From: Ophiura sarsii
Taxonomy: Eukaryota > Echinodermata > Ophiuroidea > Amphilepidida > Ophiuridae
Direction of reading: 5' to 3'
Assembly (NCBI GenBank): GCA_035610835.1
Contig: CM069448.1
Coordinates: forward strand, 28,641,498 to 28,705,497
DNA length: 64,000 nucleotides
Positions 26,601 through 41,600 of this stretch are shown piece by piece (positions within the stretch are counted from its first letter, which is position 1; every line of letters begins with the position of its first letter). The notes beneath the pieces were generated by a model. It was not told the DNA's origin. It was given only the letters and a program-made list of their open reading frames with translations, and ran no database searches. Position numbers and translations under genes: made by a program.

Positions 26601-29600
26601 TGGTCATAGTAGTTAATATGCATTTACATCATTTTAAAACACTGTATATAATACAGTAGTGTTTCTAGAAAATATACCAACCTGGAATATGCTGAGCCCT
26701 AGATTAATACGCCTAGTTGCAATATGTAGTTGTATTCTATACAGAAGTGTTTCTAGTAAGCGATGGGATCCTAATTCAGTCTTGTCATCTTTCTGTTGCT
26801 CTTTCACAAACTCAATCAATTTCTCGCATTCTGCATCTTTCTCAGAGAAGCTTGGTTTGCTCATCAGATACTAAACATAGAAAACAATAAGGGACAAATA
26901 ATCACAATTAACAAATGTTCCTGGTCAAACAAGATTAATGATGACATTTTCATGTACATGTCTGGAATGGTATTGGAATATTGTTACTGTTCTGTCAAAA
27001 GTAATAGTTTATATGTATAACCTTTGGGCAGCCTGTTATAAACATGTTCATCAAGGGCCAAAAATACATTTGTCAGAACCTTGTAAGTGCTCTTACCCCT
27101 AAACATGTCTAAAGCAAACTCTGTATGTATATAACCATGGAGCAGTTTTACTTTATGAAGGGCTGGAAAAACATCTGAGGTTTTGACAGAACAGCAACAC
27201 TAAATCACCATGAATATTGATTAAGATTAAATGTTTGTTGCTATATTGCCCAGTCAGGACAACGTCACACATTTTTGCTAACAAATGATGCCCAACAAAT
27301 GTGTGCAGCTTTTAAGTTTAATGTATCTAAAATTTAAGGAAAAAAATGAAGCACTAGGTAAACAAATAAGTTCCTTTTTTTACTCTTTTTGTTGAGATAC
27401 CTAGTGATGTGAATGTCACTTATGTGACGTGATCAAGCAAAATGAGTCACATGTCGGCAATTTTCAATTTTGATAGTTGTCCATCGTTTAAAAGCAGGTG
27501 AGAAATGCTACAGTATGGTCCAAACCCCACTAAAATCGAACTTCAAAGTTCTAGTTTTTAAGTTACAAACAGTTTACCAACTAAGAAAACACAGTATAAC
27601 ATAAGAATTTGTCACTTCTTTTTACATGTAACTCATAATCAATAATCCCGACATACGACTCATTCCGCTTGATCGCTTCACATATGTGTAATAGTTGCCA
27701 TTTGCAATACACCTTTGGTGCGTAATGGTGCACCCATGAAAAATGCAACTTTACATATGGCAGCCTTTGTAAATAAAGCCTTAATTCTTGTCAAGTTTTG
27801 GCAATCAACTTTTATGAGTATCCTATGTACATACCTTCCACCACACTTGATAATCTGGTGCAAACTTGACAGCTTGCTGACAGAGTTGTATTAGGTCGGG
27901 ATGTGTATCTCTTTGCTCATAGAGATTCAAGTAATGAATCCACAGTTCACTGCTACCTTTGTTGGACTCTAGGCCACGACACAGTGCATGTAGAGCCTTG
28001 TCAAGACTCTTTTCACTGCTGTTGGGAAATACAATACAGACAGAAATTAATTATGTCACTTGTTAAATATTTTGAAAACATTCTCTTCAATAACAGTGTT
28101 GCCCAGCTCGGGCATTATCAGGATTAGGTCTTGTGGCAGGACCAATAGAATAATGACAATACATGACCTTGAAATCCAAAAAGGAACACAAAGCCCTGCA
28201 AAGCAGGGATAGCACTGGATCAAAAATGTGAGAGGTCCCATGACATTTTTATGGACCCCGTAGGACTCCAAAAACAAATTTAAGGGGTCCCCCAAGAAAT
28301 TGAGGGGTCCTGAAGTTTGGGTATTTAAAATTTTTACTTTTTTACGGGCAGTTTTAATGAATTTATATTGTGAGCAAAGGATGGATATGTAATTTACAGA
28401 ATTTCTTAAGGTTTCCATTTCCATACATCGTCAAATTGAAGGGGTCCCTTCAATTTTGATCGGGACCCGCAAGTCTTTCCAATTTGAAACCTAACACGTC
28501 ACTATTAGAAAGTGAGAGGTCTAGGACGCGCAGACGTGTCAGAATGCGACCCCTGCTGCAAAGTTAGATGAAAATAGAAAAACAAAACAACAATCATAAG
28601 TCTGACGCCTTTTAACAAAGGATAAGTTGACAACTTGTATTCCATGGGTTATTTTACTTACCCAAACGTTTCAACAGAGAGAGTAAAATCTAACTGAGCA
28701 TGCTCAGAGCAATTAGTGCGCCGATAAACATTACAATGTCATACTTTTACTGCAATGTAATGAACTGTGAACTTCTACATTTTCCTAGATAGTGTCGGTA
28801 ACCAGCAAACACTTCATTTCAAACTAGTGGAGATAGATAGTTTATAAGTTCAAGTTTATTTCACGAATGTAATAAGGTAAAATATTGAACAGCTCAGCTG
28901 AAGTATGAAGAATTTTTTTAACTACAGCACTCTCATCTCAACTAAATCGTTAGCCTCGTTTTCAGAGCACTCATTGCTCTGAGCATGCTCAGTTGGATAG
29001 CATGGCCCTCTTTTGACGTAAATGCACCAATTAAAATAACGTCTATACCATAAGATGTTGTAGGTTACATGTACTGCAAGGAATAATGATTGACAGTAAC
29101 AGAAACAACATGAAAAGATTCCAAGATTAAGAACATGTCCCAGTTGAATTATGACAAAGGCATTGCTCAATAAAGTCAAGGAAGAGTTTCATGTCTGGTT
29201 TTATCTGAAAAAGTCTGAAAGCCTCTATACCTACCTATCATCAGCTAGTTGTTTATACGCAAGCATCAGCCATAGTCGGATATCATTTGGTTTTTCCAGT
29301 ACTGCCGCTTCAAGATCAACTACTCCTTCTGATGTCCCAAAGAAATACCTGTCAGAGTAGTCCACATGTAGGGATGGTGGTGTAATGATAGGTTTTCTGT
29401 GAGAAAGTCGAGGTATGAGGTGGGTTTCAGGGTGTTCACCTCTGCTGATGGATTTCAAGTAAGTCTTTGGTCTTTTTCTTGGTTGAAGTAGTACTGAAAT
29501 ACCTGTATTGAAAAGATAAAATGCAGGAGTTGTTATCATGGAATCTACTTACTTAATATTAGTACCATGTTGGATATTTCTATTTTATCACCTTTTAAAC

Positions 29601-32600
29601 CTTATTTTGTTTTTGATTTTAGAATTATTACATAGCCTAAACCTTAGTTTCATTTTACAGATGCCTGTTTTGTTACTTGCATCAGATTTGATTTATCTCA
29701 TAAATAACTTGGTACAATTAGCCATTTTATACATACCGGATGTTTTAAACATTGAACAATCGCTGAGCTGTTTTGAAATACTTCCATTCCAGTTGATAAA
29801 TGACAAAACTGAGACTGCAATCTCATTTCTCAGCTGGCACTGATTGAATAAACATTTTTCCATTTGGCCAATTACACCAGGATTCCTTGAATAGACTGTG
29901 CACAAATGTGACCATATAGGCTTTTGGACACCCAATTCAAGTGATAAAACAGTGAATGGGTCCAATACTTCCTGACCCCCCCCCCCCAACCCCAACCCCC
30001 TTACCCTTCCATCTCAATCACCTTACCTTTATTTTTGCAATGCTTTCTTACTCTGTCCACACACACTTTCACCATTTCTTTCTTCCTTCGTTGTACATTA
30101 ATTTTGCCTGAATCCTTCTCGTTCTCAATCAGCTTCATCATCTTCTCAAATTCCTTCTCTATCTTATCTGCATTGGAGTTCTTGGAGTCAGATGAGGATG
30201 CATTTAGTGGACTCCTGAGTTGCATATAAGATGACAGATCCTGATAGAGGTCCAATTCCTTCAAGATATAATCTCTTTCGTGTTGCCTGGTAATGAGACA
30301 GAACATATTCTTATTTTGAAGTAAAACCCTGTTACACAGATTATTCACGTTATGCAAATCTATCAGTTCTAAATGCTCTGGGGACCATGGCTAAAGCGAC
30401 TCCTGAGTTGCATATAAGATGACAGATCCTGATAGAGGTCCAATTCCTTCAAGATATAATCTCTTTCGTGTTGCCTGGTAATGAGACAGAACATATTCTT
30501 ATTTTTAAGTAAAACCCTGTTACACAGATTATTCACTTTATGCAAATCTATCAGTTGTAAATGCTCTGGGGACCATGGCTGAAGTGACCCACTAGGTGGG
30601 ACATAACCCCAATATTGCTGAGGAATCAGTGCCCTGCTAACCTCAACAATACTCAATGACAGAAACACATTTGGTCCTGACGTGAACAACACAAGTCCTA
30701 AAAATACACACCAATATATGTGGTGAAACACCCTGCTAAGTTCATTTTTGGAGTTGAAGGCCTTCAGTAGAAATCTGTGGGGCCCGCAGCAAATTTAGTT
30801 GGTATTTGCTGACCAATCTTAGTTTAAAACATTGGATCAAGGCCTCTGTCTAGTAAATAACAAGAGCATTCCCATTGAGTTCATATTTCCATAGTAGTTT
30901 CATTGGAAGGCTATAATTTATAAAGAGGCCATAAATAGTCAGTCTATAACTTACCATGGACTTTACTTGTCATAACACGTCCCTTTCAGTTCAATTTACA
31001 AAGTGGTTTCATTGGAAGGCTATATAGAGGGCATAATTAGTTAGTCTATAACTTACCATGGACATTCCTCGTCATTAAACATCCCTTTCAGTTCAAATTT
31101 ACAAAGTGGTTTCATTGGAAGGCTATATAGAGGGCATAAATAGTCAGTCTATAACTTACCATGGACATTCCTCGTCATTACACGTCCCATTCAGTTCATA
31201 TTTACAGAGTGGTTTCATTGGATGGATTTTGTTACATGCAGAATTGGAATGTCTTGACATATGAGAGCCAGCCTCGAAGTGTGGACATAACCTGTGAGTT
31301 TGCAACACAAAGTATACAATTTAAATCACTATACAAATATAGGTTTAGACATCAACAACATACAGTCCTGGTGGGGGGATCATGTAACATATGTGCTGGC
31401 TATGCACCCGCGTCCACGAAAATCATTGAGGGTCATGTATATGACGTCAACTTTATAGAAAAAGGGGTGCTTTTTACTTTAGTTAATTCAATCAAAGGTT
31501 GTAATTTTATGTGTGATTTAAATCAAATGAGAAAAATAAAATTATCATTTTGCTTGTCAAATTTTGTAAAATAAAATATAATAGCTTAATATTTGTACGG
31601 TTTGTTTTCCTTTTTGAAGCATGTATGCAGTAAACTCCATACTACATTTATGATGAGCGTGAGTGACGATGGTTAGGGTAGGGTTTCAGGTTATGGTACG
31701 GGGTCTGTATATTATGTTACACCATCTACGAGTTCAAAATATGTTATACTTTACGCAATTAAGGGTCAATTTCAGAGGAGCTTGGCAGGCTTGGGTAGCA
31801 GTTTGGTGGGATAGTGTCCCCCTGGTATAGTGTGCTACTGTGACTGTACAAAGAGGTGCAATTTACAGAAACTGTATTTGCAACTATGTAACAAGACAGG
31901 CATATATGGCATGCCAAGGACCCATTACAGAGTTAAGTATAATATGATTCCACACCTACCTGTAAGCTTTGAAGTGAATGAGAGGGCTAGTATATGTAGT
32001 CAATGGACAGTTCTCCCCTTCCATCTTATCCTGGTCGACATCATCATCTTTCTCCATAGCAGTCAAAAGACACATTCTATCGCTATCGTCCACTTTGATG
32101 AAGTTCAGGGCGTCAAAAGATTGTGCCAATGCCATGAAATCAATACCTCGCTGGGATTTCTCAGCCTGAATCTGCTGCAATAACTTCATCTGTTGCGTAT
32201 TTGGCATGTACAAACCTTCCACGATAGGCTCTGGTGGGGTTTTACTGCTTTTGTCCTGCTTTTTAGTGCTTTTGTCCTGCTTTTTAGTGTCTTTACTCGG
32301 AGACATACGCTTGCCACTGTTTACAGTTCTTTTTATAGCACCGATTTGTCTGGAAGGAATTGTATTAGAATGTCTGGGTTTTGTTGATGATATAGTAGGC
32401 TGATCTGATTCGTGTAGATTTGGTTTCAATATGGTATTCTGGTCATCAAGCCAAGATTTCCTTCTCACATACTTCGACGAAGGTCCTTCATCACCACTGC
32501 TGGAACTACCACTACCTAACGCAATCTTGTCTCTTAAGTACAACTGCCTTGCAGGTTTTACATTTGGGGTTGATGTGCGAGATTTCATGAGGCGAGAGGC

Positions 32601-35600
32601 AGCCGGGGAGATGTGTGACATCTTGACTTTGGCTTTCTTGGCCTGTACAGTACGCAGATGCTCTATCTTTTGGGCATAGGCACGCTCTAGTTTCTGTAAC
32701 TCTTGTAACTTTGTGTCTGATTTAGCTTTGGCAGGGGAGGAGGTCACTGTGGTACCTTGATTTTTGGACTTCTTATTTGCCTGCAAGAAGAAGAAAAAGG
32801 AAAAAGGAAGAAGAAAAATGAAAAAAGGAAGAATCAGCATTTGCATGTTATCCTATTTGAATACAATTTCCAATGTCTAGAAAAACCACTGATGTATGCC
32901 CTATTCTCACCTGTTACGAAAACAGTACATACAAATACTACATGGTTAGAGGGGAAATAGTGCAATCTATTTTCCCGGGGTGGTAGGGGTGGTAGGCCTG
33001 TAGCCAGTACCGAGGGAAAATAGTGTGCCCTATTGCCCCGATCATACCATGTAGTATTTGCTTTATTACACCTCACTGTGACTCTGGGGATGAGGTTGTA
33101 GGGAAGTAGCCAAAACTACCACACGGGAAATAGCTCAAATTCTTCAATAGCTCAATGTATTATCACTGTGGCCAGCTCAATTGACCAATGAAATTGCAGT
33201 ATTTATGCCTATTATCTCATGAATATTTATGAGGTGTAATAACAGCTATTATCTGCATGATGGTGTCTCATGGTCTGGTTAACACACTTTGATAAGAGTG
33301 ATAATACCTTTGTTGTAAAGCCCTCCCTCTAACAGTCTAATTTTGGATGAAAGCAGGCATAATATAGGCAGTGTTCAAATTAAGTGGTAATCCGGGATAC
33401 CTGAAGCCTAAAATGGCTGGCGGACCTTTAATTTCAATGCAGGTTATCTGTCGGACATCCATACTGTTTGAATGTTTGTACTGTATTTGAAAGATTTTCT
33501 CCAATTCTTCATTAAAATGTCTTTAAAAACCATTAAATCCTAATTTTCTCAATCACTTATCCATGATGTTAAAAATTCAAACTGCAAACTCATTTGTAAG
33601 CTTATAGAAAATGTAATAATCTCCAACTCCCTTCACAAGTATTGAATTAGTGGAGGTCCAAAACAGTATTGTGCCTTCATGTTTTATCATCTACTTTATT
33701 TTAACCACATCCATTGAACATCAAAATGTGTTTTTGTGATTTGTTTATCTGAAATTCCAAGAAATCCTGACTTCGACTGACAACCAAAAACATGGACGGA
33801 CAATCTGATTTTGTAACATGGTTATCCGCGGGACAACGTGATATGTTTAGGCAAAGGGTAAAAGCGTGACAAAACCAGTATAGAATGACAACTTGTGTCC
33901 CAATGTGACCGTCCGCAACAAATGGGATGTAAAGTCGGTCTGCACATTTTTTGAGATATTGATCAGGGAAATTCTCCTCAAAATCAGCTTTACAATGATA
34001 TATTACATGCCCGGATTGCTTGTTACATAAGTAGTACAAAATCAATAAATCCTTTGATAATTCCTTTGTTTCCTAATGTTATTGAAATGTTCATTGGGCA
34101 ATATCTCAGAATATGCTCTGCCGAATTTATGGATCACTTAAACTTTTCTTTGACATATTTTGATATCAGAAAAAACCTCATAGTTTTCTTATTATTTCTG
34201 TAAAATGTTTGGCACAAGATAATGTTCAATTTAGATGTTATAGGCCAAACTGCAGTGAATTACTGCCAAAAAGCTGGTTAACCACCTGGCCAATTGGTGT
34301 ACTAGTCAATGGGCAAATTTCATGTCACCTTGTGCTTCTAAAACAAGAACCATTGGAGTTATGCAACTCAAATAGAATAGATAACATCAATTTGAAAATT
34401 GGGCCAGCAATCAGAACACCTACCTTTAATACAGTTGCATATGAACGCAACAAGCGCATTGTGCATCGAATGTGTGGCACGTGCGTATGGCCAAAATCGC
34501 GCGTGTATGCTTTGATTACTTTTGAGCACGGAGAGATAAAAACGCACATTTCTCGTCAATTTGGAACTGATTGAACTACTAGCCATGAAAGTTAATCTTG
34601 TTAAAATGTGAACTGCTCCTTCAACACTTACCAGACTGCTAGCATTGCTTGGTTCCAGTGGTCTCTTTGAACCAATCCTAGGCTTTGTCACATTAGGGTT
34701 TGTTTGAGAAGACGCTGCTGATTGGTTGACTTTACTGACAGGCACTCCTTTTACACTAGCTAGCTCTATTCCAAGTTGTGTTTCTTCGATGATGTGTTTC
34801 TCCAATCTTTTTCTTACTTGTTGCTTCTGTAACATAATCAAGAGATAAACATATTATTGCAAAGATTTATGGCCGCATAAAATTTGAATCAATATTTTAT
34901 AGCAGATAAAGAAATGGAAGGCTATGTGATGTGATCAAGCAAAATGGGTTGGAATTCACAAATATTGATTTTGAGATACTAAACAAAGGATAGAATTTCT
35001 TTTGTTTTCTGTTGTTTTGAAAACCCTTCATTTGCTCATATCTTTAGAATCAATTGTCCATTCTTAATGAGGTTTTCTGCAAAATGTTGCACTGCAAATG
35101 GCCAATACAATCAAGTAGAAAACTCAGAAAGTGATATGTTTTTACTTCAGGCTCATTTTGCTTGATCGCATCACATAATATGAGCTTTGTGTGATTTGAT
35201 AATGTTGTTCTTCAATGAAAAAAGATGGTTCTGAACCTCAATTGGTGCTGATAGTAAAATATGATCCAAGTCTTCAAAATCTCTTCCAAATTTTAAGTAT
35301 GCCAGTTTGTGAAGTCATAAGTGTAAATAACACAGCAATAAAAGACAAACAAAACATGTCACCTGTTCAAAAAACTTATCAGCTTGTTCCTGATGCAGTG
35401 TGACCTTCTTCTCTGCGGCCAATAATTCATCTCTGAGTTTCTTGACACGTCCCTGCATCATGGTGACAATGCTATTCTTCCTCACAACCTGAACATCAAG
35501 ACTCTTCAACAGTTTATGGCCTTTCTCTATTGCTTGTCTGTATGCAAGTAAAAATAGGGTTAAGAAAGAGATGAAAATATGGATAATTCATTAAAAGCAT

Positions 35601-38600
35601 TATTACAAACATGAATACATTGAGATGTTGCAGTTTTGTGTTGCCAGCATTTAGAGCCTTTCCTATCGAGCAATATTAATTAATTTGTTTAAAATTACAA
35701 TCCTTTAACCCTAACACTTTTGTGTATCAGATTGTCAAACTCCCACACATCATGAAATTTCATCTGCAATATGTCAATAGAGCCCTGAACATCATGCAAT
35801 CCCATTAAGTGTTTCATAGGGTTCAGGAACAAACTTCAATCCATGTGTGACAGTTTAGAACCAGGATTGCCTTAAAGCCCTTAATCCATACAAGTACATA
35901 GCCATTTTCTTAAGCCCGGCATTTGTTACTCAGCTGCCGTACCTGTACAGGTATTGTATGCTTAGTACCTAGGAACAGTACAGTACATGTATATCCTGTG
36001 TGCTACACCTAAGTACCCGCACAGTAGCAAAGTGGAACTGTGCAGGTTCTTTTTGTAGTACTTCACTGGTACCTGGTCATTCGGTGCCCTTACAGGTACA
36101 CACTGCTGAGTAACCATGATACCAGACATATGTAATAGGTTGGCCCGGAATAATTCACATGCCGTTTGCTAATGTAAACAACAGTCGCTTACACGGTCTC
36201 ACGCCATCACTAGAAACGATCTTGTGTATGGTTGAGTAGAGCGAACAAACTGATGTGTTAAAACGTTTTGCTTTGTTGTCAACGGCAAATGACCAAAATA
36301 CCTGGATGACCAGGGCGGGGCGACCTATAGGCTTGCCTTAAATGTGCCTACTCCTGTAACCACAAACCCAGATTCTTACCTATGTTTCAACATCTTCTCT
36401 TGACAATTCTTGATCTCTTTCTGCCGTGCTCTTTCCTTCACCAATTGTTCCTGCTTCTTCTGTTCTCTAAGCAACATCTCTTCTGCACTGATCTTTGGCA
36501 CTGCAACAGTGGAAGACTTGACAACTACTCCTTTATCTGCCACAATCGGACTATTCCCTTGCTTCTTCAACACATCTACAATTACACTTCTATCTGGAGA
36601 TGACGTGGCAGATCTACTCGCAGACTTCACAGTGACCTGAAGACTCTTGGGAAGCCCCACAACATTTGGATCTGGTGAAGCCGTACCACTGCTCGGTCTT
36701 GAGGAGGACTGTCTCTGTTGCTCACGACGTAATATCTCCTGCTTGAGTCTCTGGTACTCGGCACGATGGACATCTGGTAGCTTACTCATCGCTTCAGGGG
36801 TGGTGGGCTCACCAGATGGCTCTCCACTGTGACTGCTGCTGGAACCAGTGTACTTGGCCTGAAAAATGAATAGATTAAAGAAATGTTTGCATTGGCAACT
36901 GATTAATTTTTTAGATGTATACAATTGCAAAAATTACCACTTCGAGGGTGCTTATTATTTATTTATTTTCAATTGAAGTAAAAGCTGTTCCAAAATCAAT
37001 ATGTGACGCAATCAAAAGGAATGATTCGGATGTCGGGAATATTGATTTTGAGTTATAGGTAGGAAATTTAAAGAAGTGACAGATTCATGTTTTACTTAGT
37101 TTTCTCAGTTGGTAAATTATTAGTAATTTAATAACTAGAAATTCAATTTTAGTGGGGTTTGGACATACTGCAGCATTTTCCACCTGCTTTTAAATGTTGG
37201 TCACATATCAAAATTGAACACTGCTGACATACGTCTTATTTCACTTGATCACATCACATATATTTCACAAATTTATTTTCTGACCAAATCTTTTAATAAA
37301 CTAGGCATCTGATGTACAACCCATCAATGAAGAATATCAAAATAATATGTAATATCCTTGCCGCTCTGTCAAAACCTCCAATCCCCATGCCCTTCAGAAT
37401 GTATAAAAGTAACTTCCTATGTATAACCTTTGGACAGCCTGTTCTAAACATGTTCAAGGGCCACAACCACAATTCTATCAGAACCTTGCAAGTGCTCTTG
37501 CCCCTGAACATGTATAAAACAACACTTCCTATGCATAACCATTGCACAGTTTTACTTTATACATGCTGACAAATGCTAAAGGGCCAGAAAAACATGTAAA
37601 TATGGGTAAGATCTAGGGAACAATTATATATATATATAGCATGTCAGGAATGGTGACCACAAAGTTATAGTTTATTTCTCTTCCACAAGACAGTGATGTC
37701 ACTGCATCATTCATTGATCGCAGTGGATATATGCGCTCGCCCTCCTCAACAGGCGCTGCCATATACGCACATGCGTAGAATGAAAGAAGACACATACGCC
37801 TGGCTTAATGCTGCAAAGCACCCGTTATAGCACCAAGACCTGAAAGTACTGTCATATGTACAGTGTGTATACAAAAAACTTTTGAAATAGAGTATTCAAA
37901 TTCTTTATATTTAAAACTTATAAAGAGTGTACACCTGAGGTTAAACACTGAACAATTTCAAACAGATTCATCAGACACTTTTTGAGATTTGTGCAATGAT
38001 ATATTAGCAGGTTCAAAACTAATTTGCAGGAAGGAAAACTTTTAGTTCTATCAAAGCTAGCTCACAAATGTTGTCATAGCGAGACCTTGTTAGCTTAAAA
38101 GAGAGAGCTAACACCATTGGTAAACACAAATTACTAATTAGCTAACAATAAACCATTTATTTGAAGTAATGTTTTACAAACAGAATACAGACACCGCCCA
38201 TAAGGCCCGAACTGTAAAGGCATTGCATGGGAATTTTTTCCCGAAAAACTTGGGGAAATGGTTTCTGACATGCCTAACTTAAACGCTGTGTATCCCAGAA
38301 GGATATCCAGGAAATTAACACAGTAAATACGAATACACACACTCTCTAATCATAAAATATCATGAAGAAATTCATATTATTTACAAAATGATCAGCTTGC
38401 CCATTTTTAGACCTATTTTTTTAAACACGCTGTATACTAATACAGATCATTTCATAAGTAATCCTTACTTTGTCTGCCGATCTCCTAGCTTGTTTAAGGA
38501 ATAGATCTATACCCGTGAGACCTGATACGGAGGAAGGCTGCGCCTGTGACTTTCCTCTTTCATCATCGCTTGAGTCACTGTCATCTCCCGGTCTTATAAT

Positions 38601-41600
38601 TACTGGTTTATGTACTGGAATCTGTTCATCATTAGGAAAGAGAGAGATACATTTATGGGATTTGCATTATTTCAATTCAAAACAAAAGGTTGTTAGGCCT
38701 AAGTCCCATGACAAAAGAAACCAACTGATATATTGCTTATTTGAACTTTTGTAAAACCACTCAATTTCGTGAGGGATTTAATTCACAATTTTTGTGAGAG
38801 ATGTGGATTCACAAATTAAATACCTGCGAAACTGACAAATTGCATTAAATGTAACAGTAAAATATCCAGATTTGCAAAATTAAATGTCCGCTAAAATAGC
38901 AGTAATTTCAAATTTGCAAAATTAAGTATCCATGAAATTTAAGTGCTTTACAGATCATGTAATTGACAAAACTTATGTTTAACTGCCATAGACTTATGTA
39001 GGTTGGATAATTTTGAATTTGCCATTTCATGCATAGTGCAGCGACTTCACAGCCGTAATTGCAAAGATATTGACATTAAGAATTTGGTGGTTTCATAAGC
39101 CCTGTGTCAGGCTGCTGATGAGCATGTTTCAAATTGAAACACTAAATATCCGTCAACACTGCTTTTACATTTGAAAATTAGTAAAACACACTAAATGGCG
39201 CATGTATTTGAAACAAAATCACTTCATCTATAGTGTGGGTTACAGAGAAGTTGACCAGAATTGATTATTATTGTCCAAAAAGAGCCAACGGGTCTGACAT
39301 TCCAATGAATTACGTATTTAAAAAGCATTTTCTTCCACTCATCTGAAAAAATATCACTAAAATTAGTTCTTGCTACAAAAGCAAAAAACATTAAAAACTT
39401 ACCATTCATTTCAAAAAGCTAACCCATTCCGTGGACAGCTTCCAAAATTGGTTATTTTATTAAAACAGCCATAACTCCTGATTGCAAGGACCGATTTGTA
39501 TTTAGTGGAAAAACATGCTCTTTATATGTAATGCAATTGGTACATCAAATTGTTTGGTCTTTTTGGAAACAAACATCAGTTCAGGTCAACTTCTTTTTGA
39601 CTGACAGTGTAGATGTAAATAACTAGCCAAAAATGCAAACAATTATCAGATCATTCCAGAACCTATAACTTGTCATTTACCTTTGGTTTTGGAACTGGTT
39701 TTGGTTTTGTTGTGGCAGCCTGTCTGAGTTGTTTTAAAGTGCTAGAAATGCTAGGTGCAGATGTGCTGGCTGATGTCCCCGCTGAAGACATTTGAGGTGT
39801 GCTTTGTGGGGATCCGTGAGTTTTTTTGACAGGAATGTGTGCAGGAAGCCTTACTTGTGGGGCAGCAGGGGGCTATAGACAGACACAAAACACAAGGACA
39901 AAGATGAATTAAAAGAAAATGTTTACATGTGCATCATTCCCTCATTCTTATCATTTTCTGTTACAGTGGTAGGCTGTACTATCAGTGATGAATTTAGCCA
40001 CCTTTTGAACTGTGCACCAAAACAAAGAATGTGCTTGGGCTACTGGATAAGCCCAGCTTTCTAGATTTGATTTGGACTTGTTCTCCAAGTAGTGGTTGGT
40101 TGAATGTGGTATGGGAAGATTGTGACAACTCCACTGATTTGATAAGGGGACCCAGTCCTTTCATCCTTGATGTATGTCATGGTGAGTGGTTGGTTTAATG
40201 TGGGATGGGAAGATTGTGACAGCTCCACTGATGATTTGATAAGGGACCCAGTCCTTTCATCCTTGAAACGTGTTCAGAAAACCGTAATTGACCTAGTAAT
40301 CGCCACTCAAGAGATTCTGTATGGGAATCAGTGTCGTAAAATGGCTACTTAACTGAGTACAAGAATTATTCATGGTGTATAACCAAGATTGATCCTATCT
40401 GGGTGGTATAGCTGTAGCACTGCTCTTATGCTAAGAGATCAATAGCCAATGATTAGGTTGCCGGGCTACTCAAAAGTCTATTGCACGCTAATTCTTCAAC
40501 CCTGACAAAAGCTTTTTGGTTTTCATTCTCACTCAAACCGTTGTGACCAATTGTACAGAAGCTCAATGTTATGGTTTCCTTTAACAAAGGTTTTGGTTCC
40601 CTCTTACAAAGGTTTTGGTTTCCTCTAACAAAGGTTTTGGTTTCCTTTAACAAAGGTTTATGGTTTCCTCATACAAAGGTTTCGGTTTCCTCTAACAAAG
40701 GTTTCAGTTTCCTCTAACAAAGGTTTATGGTTTCCTCATACAAAGGTTTCGGAATCCTCTTACAAAGGTTTCGGAATCCTCTTACAAAGGTTTCGGTTAC
40801 CACAGTTTTGATTCTGATATGCATTTTAGTGTCTAGTGCTTTCTCTGATCAAACTCACCTGACCCTTAGCTGCCTTCATAGTTGTCTGTACTGGTTTCCC
40901 CTGTTGTGCCTTTGCAGCCCTCTTGGATTTCATAGATTGCAACAATAGCTGTCTCAATGCCATCTCATCATCATCATCATCATCATCCTCCTCTTCCTTA
41001 GCTACAGCATCATCTTGTGGTTGTGCATCTGTCTGACTTTCCTCTTTGCTGGTGTCTACTTGTGGAGGCGAAGGAGCTATAGTGATACATGGTGGGGGCT
41101 AGGAGGGGAAATAAGGTGTTATCCGATGGCAAACAGGTTTGTTAAGAAATCAGACTGCACCAGATGATGGCGTTTGAAATAGCCTTTTGTTAATCTTTTC
41201 AATTATGGAAAAAATCCTTGAACAGTTAGAATGGTGCTTTCTCATATACATAAATCAACTTTTTGAATCAATAATTTGCTATCATTTTGTTCACTTATTT
41301 GCTTCAATGTTTATATTTTTCTGATTGTGGTTTAAATTTCACATTTGGGACACTTGATTTGATCTCTCTTGCATCAAACCATTTCACCCTTCTCGACTTA
41401 TGGTGGTCTAGAGGAAATGTTATGTTACATACTCAAACCGTTGAAAACTTAATCCCTTGTCATTCACTTGATTGACAATTTTTATAGTAAAAAGTTATAT
41501 TATAATTGGTGTATAACTTGATTGCTTTATCAAGATAATAAATATGTGATGCGATCTGCGAAAGCCCGTCGGATGTCGCAAAATGTGAAATAGGGATTAT

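Noticed and set aside
31161..31260. Zinc-finger exon beginning at a nearer AG (after GTCAAG, about 31240)
   Set aside because: It also keeps frame, but the acceptor at 31292 has a better tract and gives exactly the human spacing between FKAYR and the finger.
31161..31574. 137-codon plus-strand frame
   Set aside because: Its left part is antisense to the ZFC3H1 zinc-finger exon and the rest is intron sequence.
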